DNA of 64,000 nucleotides, from NCBI RefSeq assembly GCF_004119445.1, contig NZ_QICI01000089.1, positions 1-64,000 on the forward strand, read 5' to 3'. Positions 45,292 through 54,090 of this stretch are shown piece by piece (the stretch's first letter is position 1; each line of letters opens with the position of its first letter). This DNA is from Chryseobacterium sp. CH21. Lineage in GTDB: Bacteria > Bacteroidota > Bacteroidia > Flavobacteriales > Weeksellaceae. The notes beneath the pieces were generated by a model. The model made no database searches. It was not told the DNA's origin and saw only the letters and a list, made by a program, of their open reading frames with translations. The translations under genes and the position numbers were made by a program.

Positions 45292-47141
45292 ATGAAATTA
45301 AAATTCTCTCTTATCTATTGTATACTTTTTATCTGCTCCTTATATCCAGCACAGAATACATTCATTGATGGGCTTAAAAACCAGTTAAGCGGAGACCATA
45401 TTTCCACTGCAGAAAAATTCAGAATTTACAATGAGCTTACCGAATATTACAGAGTCAGTGATCAATATCCTACAGCTGAAAAATATGTTCAGCAGCAGCT
45501 GGAACTTGCTCAAAAGGAAAAAATTATGCTGAACAGGTAAAAGCTCTTACCCAAAAAGGAATCATTAAGCTTAACCAATCTGAATACGATAAAGTTTCTT
45601 CTATTATAGATGCAGCCAATGCCATTGTTCAAAAGAGTAATGATAAAACGGCTTCATTATATGCCAACTATCTGAATATTTATTATAACAACGCTTTAGG
45701 CAAGTCTGAAAGCACCATTAAACTCATTCAGAAAACACTTCCATTTGTTGAAAAACAGCCTTCAGAAATTCTCCTGAATGCCAAGCTTAATTATCTTCTT
45801 TACGGAATTTATACGGAATGGAACGATGCTGAAAATGCTACCAAATATGCTAAAAAAGCCATCGAGCTTGCTGAAAAATCAGATAACAAAAATTTATTAA
45901 GCTCTGCCTATTCTGCTCTTGCTGTATGTTATTCTTTTAAACATGAAAAAACAGGTGACCTGAAAGATCTGAAACCCGTAATAGAAATGTGCAAAAAGGC
46001 AGTAGCCCTGTATCATCAGTTTCCGGGACATGTTTCAGCACATGTGCATGCCATGGCATTGTTGAATCTTATTAATTATTATCTGAGTTATCCTGTGATG
46101 ACCCCGGAGATCCGTTTGGAAATTCAGAATAATGCCAACGAAATACTGACTCTTACCCAACATACAACCCTAAATCAGGGTATGCAGGCCGGTGCACTTG
46201 GCATTTTGAGCAATCTTGCAACACGGGATCAGAATAATACTTTAGCTGAACAGTATCTTCTGAAAGCTGAACAGATTCTTCTTACTCAACAGCCGGTTTA
46301 TTACCATGTGATGGTTAATGTAGTGAAAGATCTTGCTCAGCTTTATGCCAAACAAAGAAATTACCAGAAAGCATTTGAATACGAGTCGAAAGTATCGGAA
46401 TATAGCAATCTTCTTTTTGACGAAGGGCAAGCTGAAACTGCCAAAAGACTGGAAGCTCAATATCAGTCCCAGAGAAAAGAATCGGAACTTAAAGCTCTCA
46501 CCGAGAAAACCGCCAGCCTGAAAAAAGAAAAACTTCTGTATATCGGTTTAGGAATTATCGGATTGATTGGGGCATTCTTTATGTTCCGTTCTTATCATTT
46601 TAAGCTCCGGTATTCTATTGAAAGAGAAAATAAGCTTGACACGGAAAAACATGAGGCCGAAATGCAGATTAAGCTTCAGGAAGAAGAACAGGCCAGATTA
46701 AAGGCAGAACAGGAACTTCTTACACTTCAACAACAGAAACTTCAAAGCGAGGTACTGGCAAGCCAGCTTCATATCCAGCATAAGAATGAGGTTCTTCAGC
46801 AGCTCCAGACCCAGCTTTCTGATACAGATATCAATATTCAGAAGGTTGTAAAGGGAGAAAACCGGGTGGATAATGATTTTGAAAAAATAAGATTCACCAT
46901 TCAGGAGCTGCATCCGGATTTCTTTAAAAACATCAATGAAAAAGCAAAGCAAAAACTGACTGCTCTGGATCTGAAATACTGTGCTTACATTTATCTGGGT
47001 ATGGATACAAAACAAATTGCCAATCTACTTAATGTAGAACCTAAAAGTGTAAGAATGACCAAATACCGTCTGAAAAAGAAATTCGGGCTGGATGAAAATA
47101 CAGCTTTAGAATCTTTTTTTCAGGGTGTATTTTCAGAGTAA
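45292..47141 (+). pseudogene. TPR sensor/regulator with LuxR-like HTH, frameshifted
   Basis: About 616 residues if one base is added to the six-A run at 45518-45523; frames then join (QKEKNYAEQVKALTQKG). The 45292 start gives signal peptide MKLKFSLIYCILFICSLYPA. TPR-like repeats span most of the extracytoplasmic half. A membrane helix (LLYIGLGIIGLIGAFFMF) is followed by a long coiled coil (KLDTEKHEAEMQIKLQEEEQ). A C-terminal HTH ends it: KYCAYIYLGMDTKQIANLLN, VEPKSVRMTKYRLKKKFGLD. Such proteins are common orphan regulators in Flavobacteriia. It lies upstream of the peptide cluster and may control it, but no operon link is visible. Confidence 0.82.
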
Positions 47142-47591
47142 ATAATAAGAATATTTTTTACTTTCATCTCAATCCTTAAGCTTTTTAGCATCGAGCTAGA
47201 AAGCTTCTTTTTTATAAGTCGAATTCATTTACCAGGATCTATACTGTTACAAAAAAACTTTTTTGTGAAAATTCACAAGATATTCACTTCTTTTTTGAAG
47301 TAAAAAGTGCTCTTTTTTCATAAGTAATACTACTGAAAGCATGCAAATTCTGATCAAAAAAAACTCTTTATTATGCAGCTTAATTAGCAATTCTTATTAT
47401 TCTCAGGTATTGTACAATAGAATATATTACCGTACAACCTACCATTATAATCTGTTCTTTTCTTAAGATTATCATTATTTAATTTATACTTTTTCAAATT
47501 TCAGATATTTCACTCAATCTGATTTCTAAACTGCTGTAAAAATTGCATCTGTGTACAAAGTAAAATACAAATCATTTACACATTATATCTC

Positions 47592-47621
47592 TTTGAAGTG
47601 AACCGAATATTTATAGTTTTA
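47592..47621 (+). promoter_or_regulatory. Candidate promoter of the peptide cluster
   Basis: TTTG 47592-47595, 18-bp spacer, TAGTTTTA 47614-47621 (one base off TAnnTTTG). The precursor start is 47761, leaving a ~130-nt leader. The rest of 47142-47591 is AT-rich with no gene seen. Confidence 0.4.
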
Positions 47622-47760
47622 TCCCATCAACGTTGAAGAAATACATTCTTTCAATTTAACAGCATGTGTACAGTGCATGATAAAAAGAAAGAATTATTCA
47701 ACCCAATGTCAGGGTTTATTTGACAAATATGATTTTATGCAACACAACAACATTACAAAC

Positions 47761-47961
47761 ATGAAAAAATTAAATGGAATGAAGAGTAGTTTCTCTTCTT
47801 TGGAAAACAAAAAATTGGCCAATACAAGAAGTATTATTGGTGGAGGAGCAACAAATGAAAAGTCAACTTGCGAAACCGGGCCTAATGGACAGCCAGGTAA
47901 TACAGGTGATACAATAATTTGTATCGATGGAAAACAAGTCGCTACGATGACTATTGATTAG
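47761..47961 (+). CDS. Grasp-with-spasm precursor peptide (candidate)
   Basis: 66 residues from ATG 47761; an upstream in-frame ATG at 47677 is less likely. Leader: MKKLNGMKSSFSSLENKKLA then NTRSIIGGG, which resembles leader/GG endings of Bacteroidota peptides. A core of about 37 residues follows with Cys at 37 and 54, several Thr/Ser, Glu/Asp and Lys, and DTIICIDGKQVATMTID at the end. That composition suits ester or amide crosslinks made by ATP-grasp enzymes. Position ahead of the maturase genes makes the precursor role likely; no modification can be seen from DNA. Confidence 0.72.
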   Translation: MKKLNGMKSSFSSLENKKLANTRSIIGGGATNEKSTCETGPNGQPGNTGDTIICIDGKQVATMTID

Positions 47962-47968
47962 ATATTGC

Positions 47969-47992
47969 GGAGGGGAACATACCCCTCCTTTT
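47969..47992 (+). terminator. Hairpin directly after the precursor gene (possible attenuator)
   Basis: GGAGGGG and CCCCTCC pair around AACATA, followed by TTTT. It begins 7 bp after the stop at 47961 and could reduce readthrough so that peptide is made in excess over the maturases. Confidence 0.6.
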
Positions 47993-48021
47993 CAACAATA
48001 AACGGAATATAAATTTCAATA

Positions 48022-48912
48022 ATGAATAGAAAAATAAATTTCATACTGCTTATACTTCTGTTTTTCTTTTCCTGCAAAAGTAAAAAGCTAAACTATATTA
48101 ATTATTATCACGAAGTATATGCTATAGACAGTATTCATAGTGTAAATAAGGATACATTGGCTACGATTAAAAAGTATAAAAGGTTATTTAGAAAATACCC
48201 ACCTGTTCAAAATGAAAGAATAGAAGAGTATGAAAAATATATTAAATATGCTGACCGATATAATAAAAACTTCGGAGGGCATAAAAGTTTAGACAAACTA
48301 ATAACACAGGTAGGCCCCTACTGGAAATATAAAAGACAAGATGCAGAATTTTTTAAACTCTATAAAAAATATGGCATTGATAGTATAATTGTAGAACAGA
48401 AAGTAAATGAATGGAAGAGAGGGCTAAATAAAACATTGATTGATTCTTTCAGCATCGCATTTGAAAGAGATCAATATAATGAACGAAAAGGGCCATCCGT
48501 TGAAACCAATGATAGAAAAAATGCTAATCTTCTCTTATGGACATTTAAAAATTACGGTTTTCCATCAAAGCAAAAAATTGGATTGGTAGGAAATAATAAT
48601 ACATTTATGCCTATGGGTGTGCTGCTTAATCATATGGCAGGATCTCAGAATTATGAATATTTTAAAGTAAAGTTACTGGAATATGTAAAATCCGGAGAAT
48701 GTACTCCCAGAGAATACATCGAGATGGTGGACAAACATCAGTATATAAACTCCTCCGAATCAACTTATGGGATATTTCTCCACTATTCTACCCCAACTTT
48801 CAATGCTTCGGATTCATCACGCATTAATAGAAACCGGAAGGCTGTTGGATTTCCCAGTCTAAAAGAATCGTCCAATATCACTAAAGATTTTCAAAAGAAG
48901 ATAAAACAATAA
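48022..48912 (+). CDS. DUF6624-like lipoprotein in the peptide cluster
   Basis: 296 residues. Lipoprotein signal MNRKINFILLILLFFFSCK (lipobox FFSC). The C-terminal half resembles DUF6624: ERDQYNERKGPSVETNDRKN, TFKNYGFPSKQKIGLVGNNN, VLLNHMAGSQNYEYFKVKL and ESTYGIFLHYS. That family is unassigned. The position between precursor and ATP-grasp genes suggests a link with peptide processing or tolerance, but this is only guilt by association. Confidence 0.65.
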   Translation: MNRKINFILLILLFFFSCKSKKLNYINYYHEVYAIDSIHSVNKDTLATIKKYKRLFRKYPPVQNERIEEYEKYIKYADRYNKNFGGHKSLDKLITQVGPYWKYKRQDAEFFKLYKKYGIDSIIVEQKVNEWKRGLNKTLIDSFSIAFERDQYNERKGPSVETNDRKNANLLLWTFKNYGFPSKQKIGLVGNNNTFMPMGVLLNHMAGSQNYEYFKVKLLEYVKSGECTPREYIEMVDKHQYINSSESTYGIFLHYSTPTFNASDSSRINRNRKAVGFPSLKESSNITKDFQKKIKQ

Positions 48913-48969
48913 TACGCTCCAGCATTCAGAATTTCAAATGATTTACAAATTTTTTCCAGAAAAACACCT

Positions 48970-49870
48970 ATGATACTTATTCTTTCCCAGAAAAATGAAA
49001 CAGCTACTATAGAAGTAATCAGAGGCTTGATAGCTCTGAAAAAAAAGTTTATCCGGGTTCATGAAGATGAAGCATTTGAGATAAAAACGATAGAAAAAAG
49101 AATTCTAATTGAAAGCAGCCGGAATAGATTTTTTATTGATGAAATTGATAGCGTTTGGTACAGAAGAGGCGGATTAAACTTCAGGCGTTTGAAATACAAT
49201 AATCATTCAATCCTTCTTAATATGAATGAAACCCAATATTGGCTTGAAGATTATATACAAAAAACACTCGAATCTAAAAAACATATCAATAAAGAAAGAA
49301 CTTCACATGTCAACAAACTTATTGTACTTGATAAAGCCAAAGAACTGGGCTTTGACATCCCAGAATACTTCTTGGCAGATAATACCAATCAGGTTGAACT
49401 CAATAAAACAATTCTAAAAACAATTAATGGAAATGTGATTTTAGACGAAATCAAAAAAGATTTCAGTGGGTTCATGTATACAATGGTAGTTGAAGAACAT
49501 GAAAATCATGATTTTTCATCACTTTTTTCAGGAAAAAATTGAAAAAGATTTTGAAATAAGAACTTTTTATTTGAATGGCCATTGCTGGTCTATGGCTATT
49601 TTTTCACAGAATGATGAACAAACAAAAACAGATTTCAGAAAATACAATAAAAAGAAGCCCAATAGAAATGTACCCTATCTTCTTCCAAAACATATAGAGG
49701 ACAAAATAGAATTATTAATGAAATCTTTAGATATTAATTGCGGGTCTCTAGATTTTATAAAGGCAGGAGAAAAATATTATTTTCTGGAAATCAACCCCAT
49801 TGGTCAGTTTTCAAGCTTATCCCGAACATGTAACTATGCATTGGAACAAAAATTAGCTGAATATTTATGA
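48970..49870 (+). pseudogene. gwsG: ATP-grasp peptide maturase of the grasp-with-spasm system, frameshifted
   Basis: About 299 residues once one T is removed from the six-T run at 49523-49528 (SSLFQEKIEKDFEIR becomes continuous). Landmarks: DSVWYRRGGLNFRRLK near the start, HVNKLIVLDKAKELGFDIP, and the metal-binding end CGSLDFIKAGEKYYFLEINP with IGQF. ATP-grasp maturases activate a carboxylate and form ester or amide crosslinks. The ATGA overlap with the next ORF shows coupling. The break is probably a sequencing slip. Confidence 0.85.
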
Positions 49871-50049
49871 AAAGATTATATAAAGAAAAAAATAAATTAC
49901 CCTTAACATTTAAATACCTTGATTTATTTAAAACCAAGAACACCAGCAAATTAAATAGTGACACCTTATACTATTTAAATTCAGACAAATTTCAGACAGT
50001 CTATTATCCTAGAGAAAAACCCTTAAAATCTCTACATCGGCTATTATGA
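49867..50049 (+). CDS. Small ORF coupled to the ATP-grasp gene, unknown
   Basis: 60 residues from the ATGA overlap at 49867. Lys/Leu/Tyr-rich text (MKRLYKEKNKLPLTFKYLDL) with no known family. After its stop, other frames read IGYYEIFLD and then SDVPPIELNDKLKIDNHYKN ending at 50129, eight bases into the next gene. So the true protein is perhaps ~86 residues and disrupted by two one-base indels. Role unknown. Confidence 0.45.
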   Translation: MKRLYKEKNKLPLTFKYLDLFKTKNTSKLNSDTLYYLNSDKFQTVYYPREKPLKSLHRLL

Positions 50050-50121
50050 AATATTTTTAGATATCAGATGTACCTCCTATTGAATTAAATGACAAACTCA
50101 AAATAGATAATCACTATAAAA

Positions 50122-50931
50122 ATGAATAAATTAATCTTAATATTTGTATTTCTAACTTCCTTTTGTTTCGGGCAGCAAATGAGTTTTATTTATGAAGTAA
50201 GTTACCGGTTAAATCATAAAACACCCGATGTGTTTACTACAAAAACAATGATTTTAGATTTTGTAGATAAACAATCTATCTTCAGAGAAAGTATGGATCG
50301 GAAATCAGATTCATTAAAATTGAACAATGCCTTTCCTATGCTTTCTTCAGGTTTTGAAAACCAATTTTACATAAAGAAAGATTTTTCAAATCATAAAATA
50401 TCAAAAATAATTACAAATGGTCAATTCTGCTATCTTCTCCCTATTGATGAAACCATGCAATGGAAGATATCCTCAGAAAAGAAAAAAATTGGAATTTATA
50501 ATTCTCAAAAAGCTGTGGTTACTTATGGGAATCGAGAATGGACAGCATGGTTTTCTAATGATATTCCCATTAATGAAGGTCCCTATATTTTCAGTGGTTT
50601 ACCTGGGCTCATTATTTCTATAACAGACCGCAGTGGAGATTATAAGTTTGATTTGGTACAAGTTAAAAAATCCGCAAGCTTATTCAATGCCAGAACAAAA
50701 CCAATATTGATTGATTGGAATAAATATGATCAATTGGCTAAATCATATTATGATAATCCTAATGCAGAAATGGAACAGAAAATCAGAAATGCTAAAAAAG
50801 TTGTTATGCAAGATGCTCACGGAAATGTTATTGATATTGATTTTAGGCAAATGAATAAAGAAGAGCAAGACAATATAAGAAACAACAACAATCCAATCGA
50901 ACTTAATCATCAGATTATATATAAGCAGTGA
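50122..50931 (+). CDS. GLPGLI family protein (first of two)
   Basis: 269 residues, signal peptide MNKLILIFVFLTSFCFGQQ. The family core is complete: KKIGIYNSQKAVVTYGNREW, TAWFSNDIPINEGPYIFSGL then PGLIISITD. GLPGLI proteins are exported and common in Bacteroidota. The function is unproven. In this locus it probably serves the peptide system. A closely related second copy follows 78 bp downstream. Confidence 0.9.
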   Translation: MNKLILIFVFLTSFCFGQQMSFIYEVSYRLNHKTPDVFTTKTMILDFVDKQSIFRESMDRKSDSLKLNNAFPMLSSGFENQFYIKKDFSNHKISKIITNGQFCYLLPIDETMQWKISSEKKKIGIYNSQKAVVTYGNREWTAWFSNDIPINEGPYIFSGLPGLIISITDRSGDYKFDLVQVKKSASLFNARTKPILIDWNKYDQLAKSYYDNPNAEMEQKIRNAKKVVMQDAHGNVIDIDFRQMNKEEQDNIRNNNNPIELNHQIIYKQ

Positions 50932-51009
50932 CTCTAAACAGGAATATTCCAAATTCTAAGTTCCAAGTAATAAAATACTGAAAATAATCTCCATTTTAAA
51001 CCATAGACT

Positions 51010-51825
51010 ATGAAAGCTTTGAATTTTTACCGGTTCTTTTTTCTATTCATTATTTCTACATCTTTAAAGGCGCAAAACTCAAGTTTTATATATGAACTCA
51101 ATTATAAACCTAATTCCGATAGTTTAAAAACTGAAAAAATTATTTTCTATTTAGATGTTAGAGGTAAAGAATCTTCTTTCCGGTCACATCAATTTCGTAG
51201 GTCAGATTCATTAAGGGCAAAGCAAGGCTGGGGAAATGGGTTTGATATGGAATACAATAATAAACAGCTGTACATTTATAAAAAAGAAGGAAATCGTGAA
51301 GCTTTTAAATATGTCTTTGTTCCTTTGATTTATAATACCTACGCTATTCCTATTCAAGAAGAATTTCATTGGAAAATTATTGAAGAAAAAAAGAAAATTG
51401 GACAATACAATTGTCAAAAAGCAGAAGTAGAATACGGGGGAAGAAAGTGGATCGCTTGGTTTACAACTGAAATTCCACTACAGCAAGGCCCTTATATATT
51501 TTGTGGATTGCCAGGCCTGATTGTAAAAATTTCTGATGAAAATTTTGATTATGATTTTGAACTCACTCAAGTAAAAGACTTTAAATGGAAAGCGCTTTAT
51601 ATAGATACATATCAAAAGAAAATTAGTTGGGAAGACTTTCAAAAGCTCCAAAAAAATTATTATACCGAACCATTGTCTATGATTAATAAATCTGATATAA
51701 CATCTCACGATGAAAGCGGAAATATAATAAAAACCAATTTTAAACAAATGAAAGAGACTATCAAAAAAAGAATTCGTGAGAATAACAATCCCATTGAACT
51801 CAATCACAAAATTGAGTATAAGTAA
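51010..51825 (+). CDS. GLPGLI family protein (second of two)
   Basis: 271 residues, signal peptide ending FIISTSLKAQ. Core: KKKIGQYNCQKAEVEYGGRK, WIAWFTTEIPLQQGPYIFCG then LPGLIVKISDE. Similar throughout to the 50122 copy (shared ENNNPIELNHKIEYK-type ending), so a tandem duplication that has diverged. Between the ATP-grasp and SPASM genes. Confidence 0.9.
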   Translation: MKALNFYRFFFLFIISTSLKAQNSSFIYELNYKPNSDSLKTEKIIFYLDVRGKESSFRSHQFRRSDSLRAKQGWGNGFDMEYNNKQLYIYKKEGNREAFKYVFVPLIYNTYAIPIQEEFHWKIIEEKKKIGQYNCQKAEVEYGGRKWIAWFTTEIPLQQGPYIFCGLPGLIVKISDENFDYDFELTQVKDFKWKALYIDTYQKKISWEDFQKLQKNYYTEPLSMINKSDITSHDESGNIIKTNFKQMKETIKKRIRENNNPIELNHKIEYK

Positions 51826-51883
51826 CTTTAAGATCATTGGATTATCCAGAAAAACAATTAGTCTCAATATAATTTATTACCTC

Positions 51884-52954
51884 ATGACCTATTTCAATCT
51901 ATTCAGCAACATTCTAGCCACTAAAGGCTCAACCCGGATACTTATCTCGGATCTGCAGAGAAACACGTCAGAATTATATCCTTTGGAGCTGTATGAGATT
52001 ATTGTAGAGCTCAAATCTCATTCTATTGAAGACATGATGAGAAATTATGATGCAGAGTCCCAAGAAATTATTCAGGAATACCTCAACCTTTTGTTAGAAA
52101 AAGAATATGGATTTATCAGTAAAAATGACTGGGACCGGAATTTCCCTCCCCTTTCTTATGAATATTATGAGCCCAGTACCATCACCCATATCTTTATAGA
52201 ACTGGAAGAAATAAGCGTACTCAATACAATAAAATCTTCAATAGAAAACCTGGGAATCAAGCATTTGGTTATTTATTATTTAAAAGCACTCACTGCACAG
52301 GAATTAATAGAAATTGACGAAACCTTCAAAACCTCAGTTTTATCCGGCATAGAAATATTTTCTCCTTTTCATCGGGATGTGGATCTGTCTTTTATACAGG
52401 TTATTCAACAGAATACAGTCAGAATTTACAGTCTTATTTTCTACAATTGTCCCCAATCTCCTTTCAAAGCTAAAAATGAATTCAGATTCTCATTAAGGTT
52501 CCTTAAAGATGAGCTGCAATTATCTGCCTGTGGAAAAGTGGAACTGAAATACTTCAATACCAACATCAGTAAAGTATTGGAAGCCATCAACCACAACTCC
52601 TGCCTGTATAAAAAGATAGGTATTGACAAAAACGGTACTATTAAAAACTGTCCGCTAATGGCGGAAAGCTTTGGAAATATTCATATCAGTAATCTTGAAG
52701 AAGCCATCCATCAGCCCGGCTTCAAAAAATATTGGGATCTGACCAAAGATTATATAGAAACTTGCAAAGACTGCGAATTCCGCTATGTCTGTACAGATTG
52801 CAGAGCCTATACGGAGGGCAACGAGAAAAACAAAGCAGATCTTGACATCTCCAAACCTTTAAAATGCGGCTACAATCCTTATACAGGAGAATGGAAAGAT
52901 TGGACAAAAAATCCTTTAAAGAAGAAAAGGTTCAATTCGTTGGCGCTTAAATAG
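51884..52954 (+). CDS. gwsS: SPASM-domain peptide maturase of the grasp-with-spasm system
   Basis: 356 residues from ATG 51884 (MTYFNLFSNILATKGSTRIL); an in-frame start at 51776 overlaps the previous gene. No radical-SAM CxxxCxxC is present in the N-terminal half. The C-terminal SPASM cysteines are clear: CLYKKIGIDKNGTIKNCPLM, CKDCEFRYVCTDC and the final KCGYNPYTGEW. So it probably holds Fe-S clusters without SAM chemistry, as described for the gws family, and may guide the peptide to the ATP-grasp enzyme. Confidence 0.85.
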   Translation: MTYFNLFSNILATKGSTRILISDLQRNTSELYPLELYEIIVELKSHSIEDMMRNYDAESQEIIQEYLNLLLEKEYGFISKNDWDRNFPPLSYEYYEPSTITHIFIELEEISVLNTIKSSIENLGIKHLVIYYLKALTAQELIEIDETFKTSVLSGIEIFSPFHRDVDLSFIQVIQQNTVRIYSLIFYNCPQSPFKAKNEFRFSLRFLKDELQLSACGKVELKYFNTNISKVLEAINHNSCLYKKIGIDKNGTIKNCPLMAESFGNIHISNLEEAIHQPGFKKYWDLTKDYIETCKDCEFRYVCTDCRAYTEGNEKNKADLDISKPLKCGYNPYTGEWKDWTKNPLKKKRFNSLALK

Positions 52955-52976
52955 TTTTTTTACTCCTTTTATTATT

Positions 52977-53012
52977 CAAAAACCGCTTTTAAATTCTATT
53001 TAAAAGCGGTTT
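52977..53012 (+). terminator. Terminator of the peptide cluster
   Basis: AAAACCGCTTTTAAA, loop, TTTAAAAGCGGTTT. Confidence 0.8.
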
Positions 53013-53038
53013 GTTATTTTATAATAATTAATTATATT

Positions 53039-53416
53039 TTATTTAAAAAACTTCCATTTCGGGATAATGGCAAGCATACCAAATCCTGTGAACAGGAAAA
53101 GATTGGTAACATCCGTATACAAAAATGTAGACAGATAGTAATTGTGCATAAAGAAGTGCAGTACCAATAAAACAGGAAACATAAAGATTCCTATTTTTCT
53201 GTAAAAAAACATGAGCACCAACCCAATCATCATCAGCACGTCAATTGAAAAAATAACATAGAAATACCACCTTGGAATCTGCAGATATTCATGCTGCAGA
53301 TATTCATCCACATCTATTCCCAGTCCCATTATGGTAAACAACATTAAGGCTGCAAATGCCAGTACAAATCCCCATCCTTTCTTCGGATCTTCGTCAAAAT
53401 AGCTGTATTCTTCCAT
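53039..53416 (-). CDS. Small membrane protein, unknown
   Basis: 125 residues with four helices (GWGFVLAFAALMLFTIMGLG, WYFYVIFSIDVLMMIGLVLM, IFMFPVLLVLHFFMHNYYL and a final one) and an acidic N terminus MEEYSYFDEDPKK. No family recognised. The downstream side faces the peptide cluster; it lies after the Lrp gene on the same strand, with a terminator between. Confidence 0.65.
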   Translation of the reverse strand: MEEYSYFDEDPKKGWGFVLAFAALMLFTIMGLGIDVDEYLQHEYLQIPRWYFYVIFSIDVLMMIGLVLMFFYRKIGIFMFPVLLVLHFFMHNYYLSTFLYTDVTNLFLFTGFGMLAIIPKWKFFK

Positions 53417-53428
53417 ACCTACAAAAAT

Positions 53429-53462
53429 AAAGAACTTATGAGAGATTTCATAAGTTCTTTTA
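53429..53462. terminator. Terminator after the Lrp-type regulator gene
   Basis: AAAGAACTTATGA, loop, TCATAAGTTCTTTT. Confidence 0.75.
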
Positions 53463-53485
53463 TAATTATTCGTTTAAAATTTGAC

Positions 53486-53956
53486 TTACACAGAGATAGC
53501 GTTGATCAGTCTGTTTTTGTCACTTAAGAATTCTTCCATAGAAATCATACTTTCAGTTCTCATCACATCCTGAATGTCATCTATTTGGTAAATAATTCTT
53601 TTAGCATCATCAGTATTCTTAGCTCTTACTTTACAGAAAATATTATATTTTCCTGAAATAACGCTAGCCTCGATTACGTTAGGTAAAGTTGACAATTCTT
53701 TCAATACTTCCTGAGTACGGTTTGATTTTGTCAAAAGGATACCTATGAAAGCTGTGAAATGATAATCAAGCTTACCATAATCGATATTAAGAGATGATCC
53801 CAAAATAATACCTGCATCTTCCATCTTTTTCACTCTTACGTGAATTGTTCCAGCAGAAACATCCATCTGCTTTGCAATTTCTGTAAAAGGCATTCTTGTG
53901 TTTTCTACTAAGAAATCAAGAATCTTCTTGTCTATTTCGTCCAGTTGATAGTTCAT
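53486..53956 (-). CDS. Lrp/AsnC family transcriptional regulator
   Basis: 156 residues. N-terminal HTH: DEIDKKILDFLVENTRMPFT, EIAKQMDVSAGTIHVRVKKM (residues 5-45). The C-terminal RAM/ligand domain contains HFTAFIGILLTKSNRT, VIEASVISGKYNIFCKVRAK. These octameric regulators sense amino acids and control amino-acid metabolism. Target genes are unknown. Confidence 0.9.
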   Translation of the reverse strand: MNYQLDEIDKKILDFLVENTRMPFTEIAKQMDVSAGTIHVRVKKMEDAGIILGSSLNIDYGKLDYHFTAFIGILLTKSNRTQEVLKELSTLPNVIEASVISGKYNIFCKVRAKNTDDAKRIIYQIDDIQDVMRTESMISMEEFLSDKNRLINAISV

Positions 53957-54090
53957 ATTAGTTAAATTACAATTTCTTTAAAAAATCTATGTATTTTTTG
54001 CAAATTTACGAAAAATAATTTAACTAAAAAATATATATCAAATATTAACAATAATTAACACAGATGATAAAAATCATTAAAATATTCTAA

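Noticed and set aside
47142..47591. Riboswitch or small RNA ahead of the peptide cluster
   Set aside because: AT-rich, no stable conserved-looking structure beyond short A/T stems; only a candidate promoter at its end is supported.
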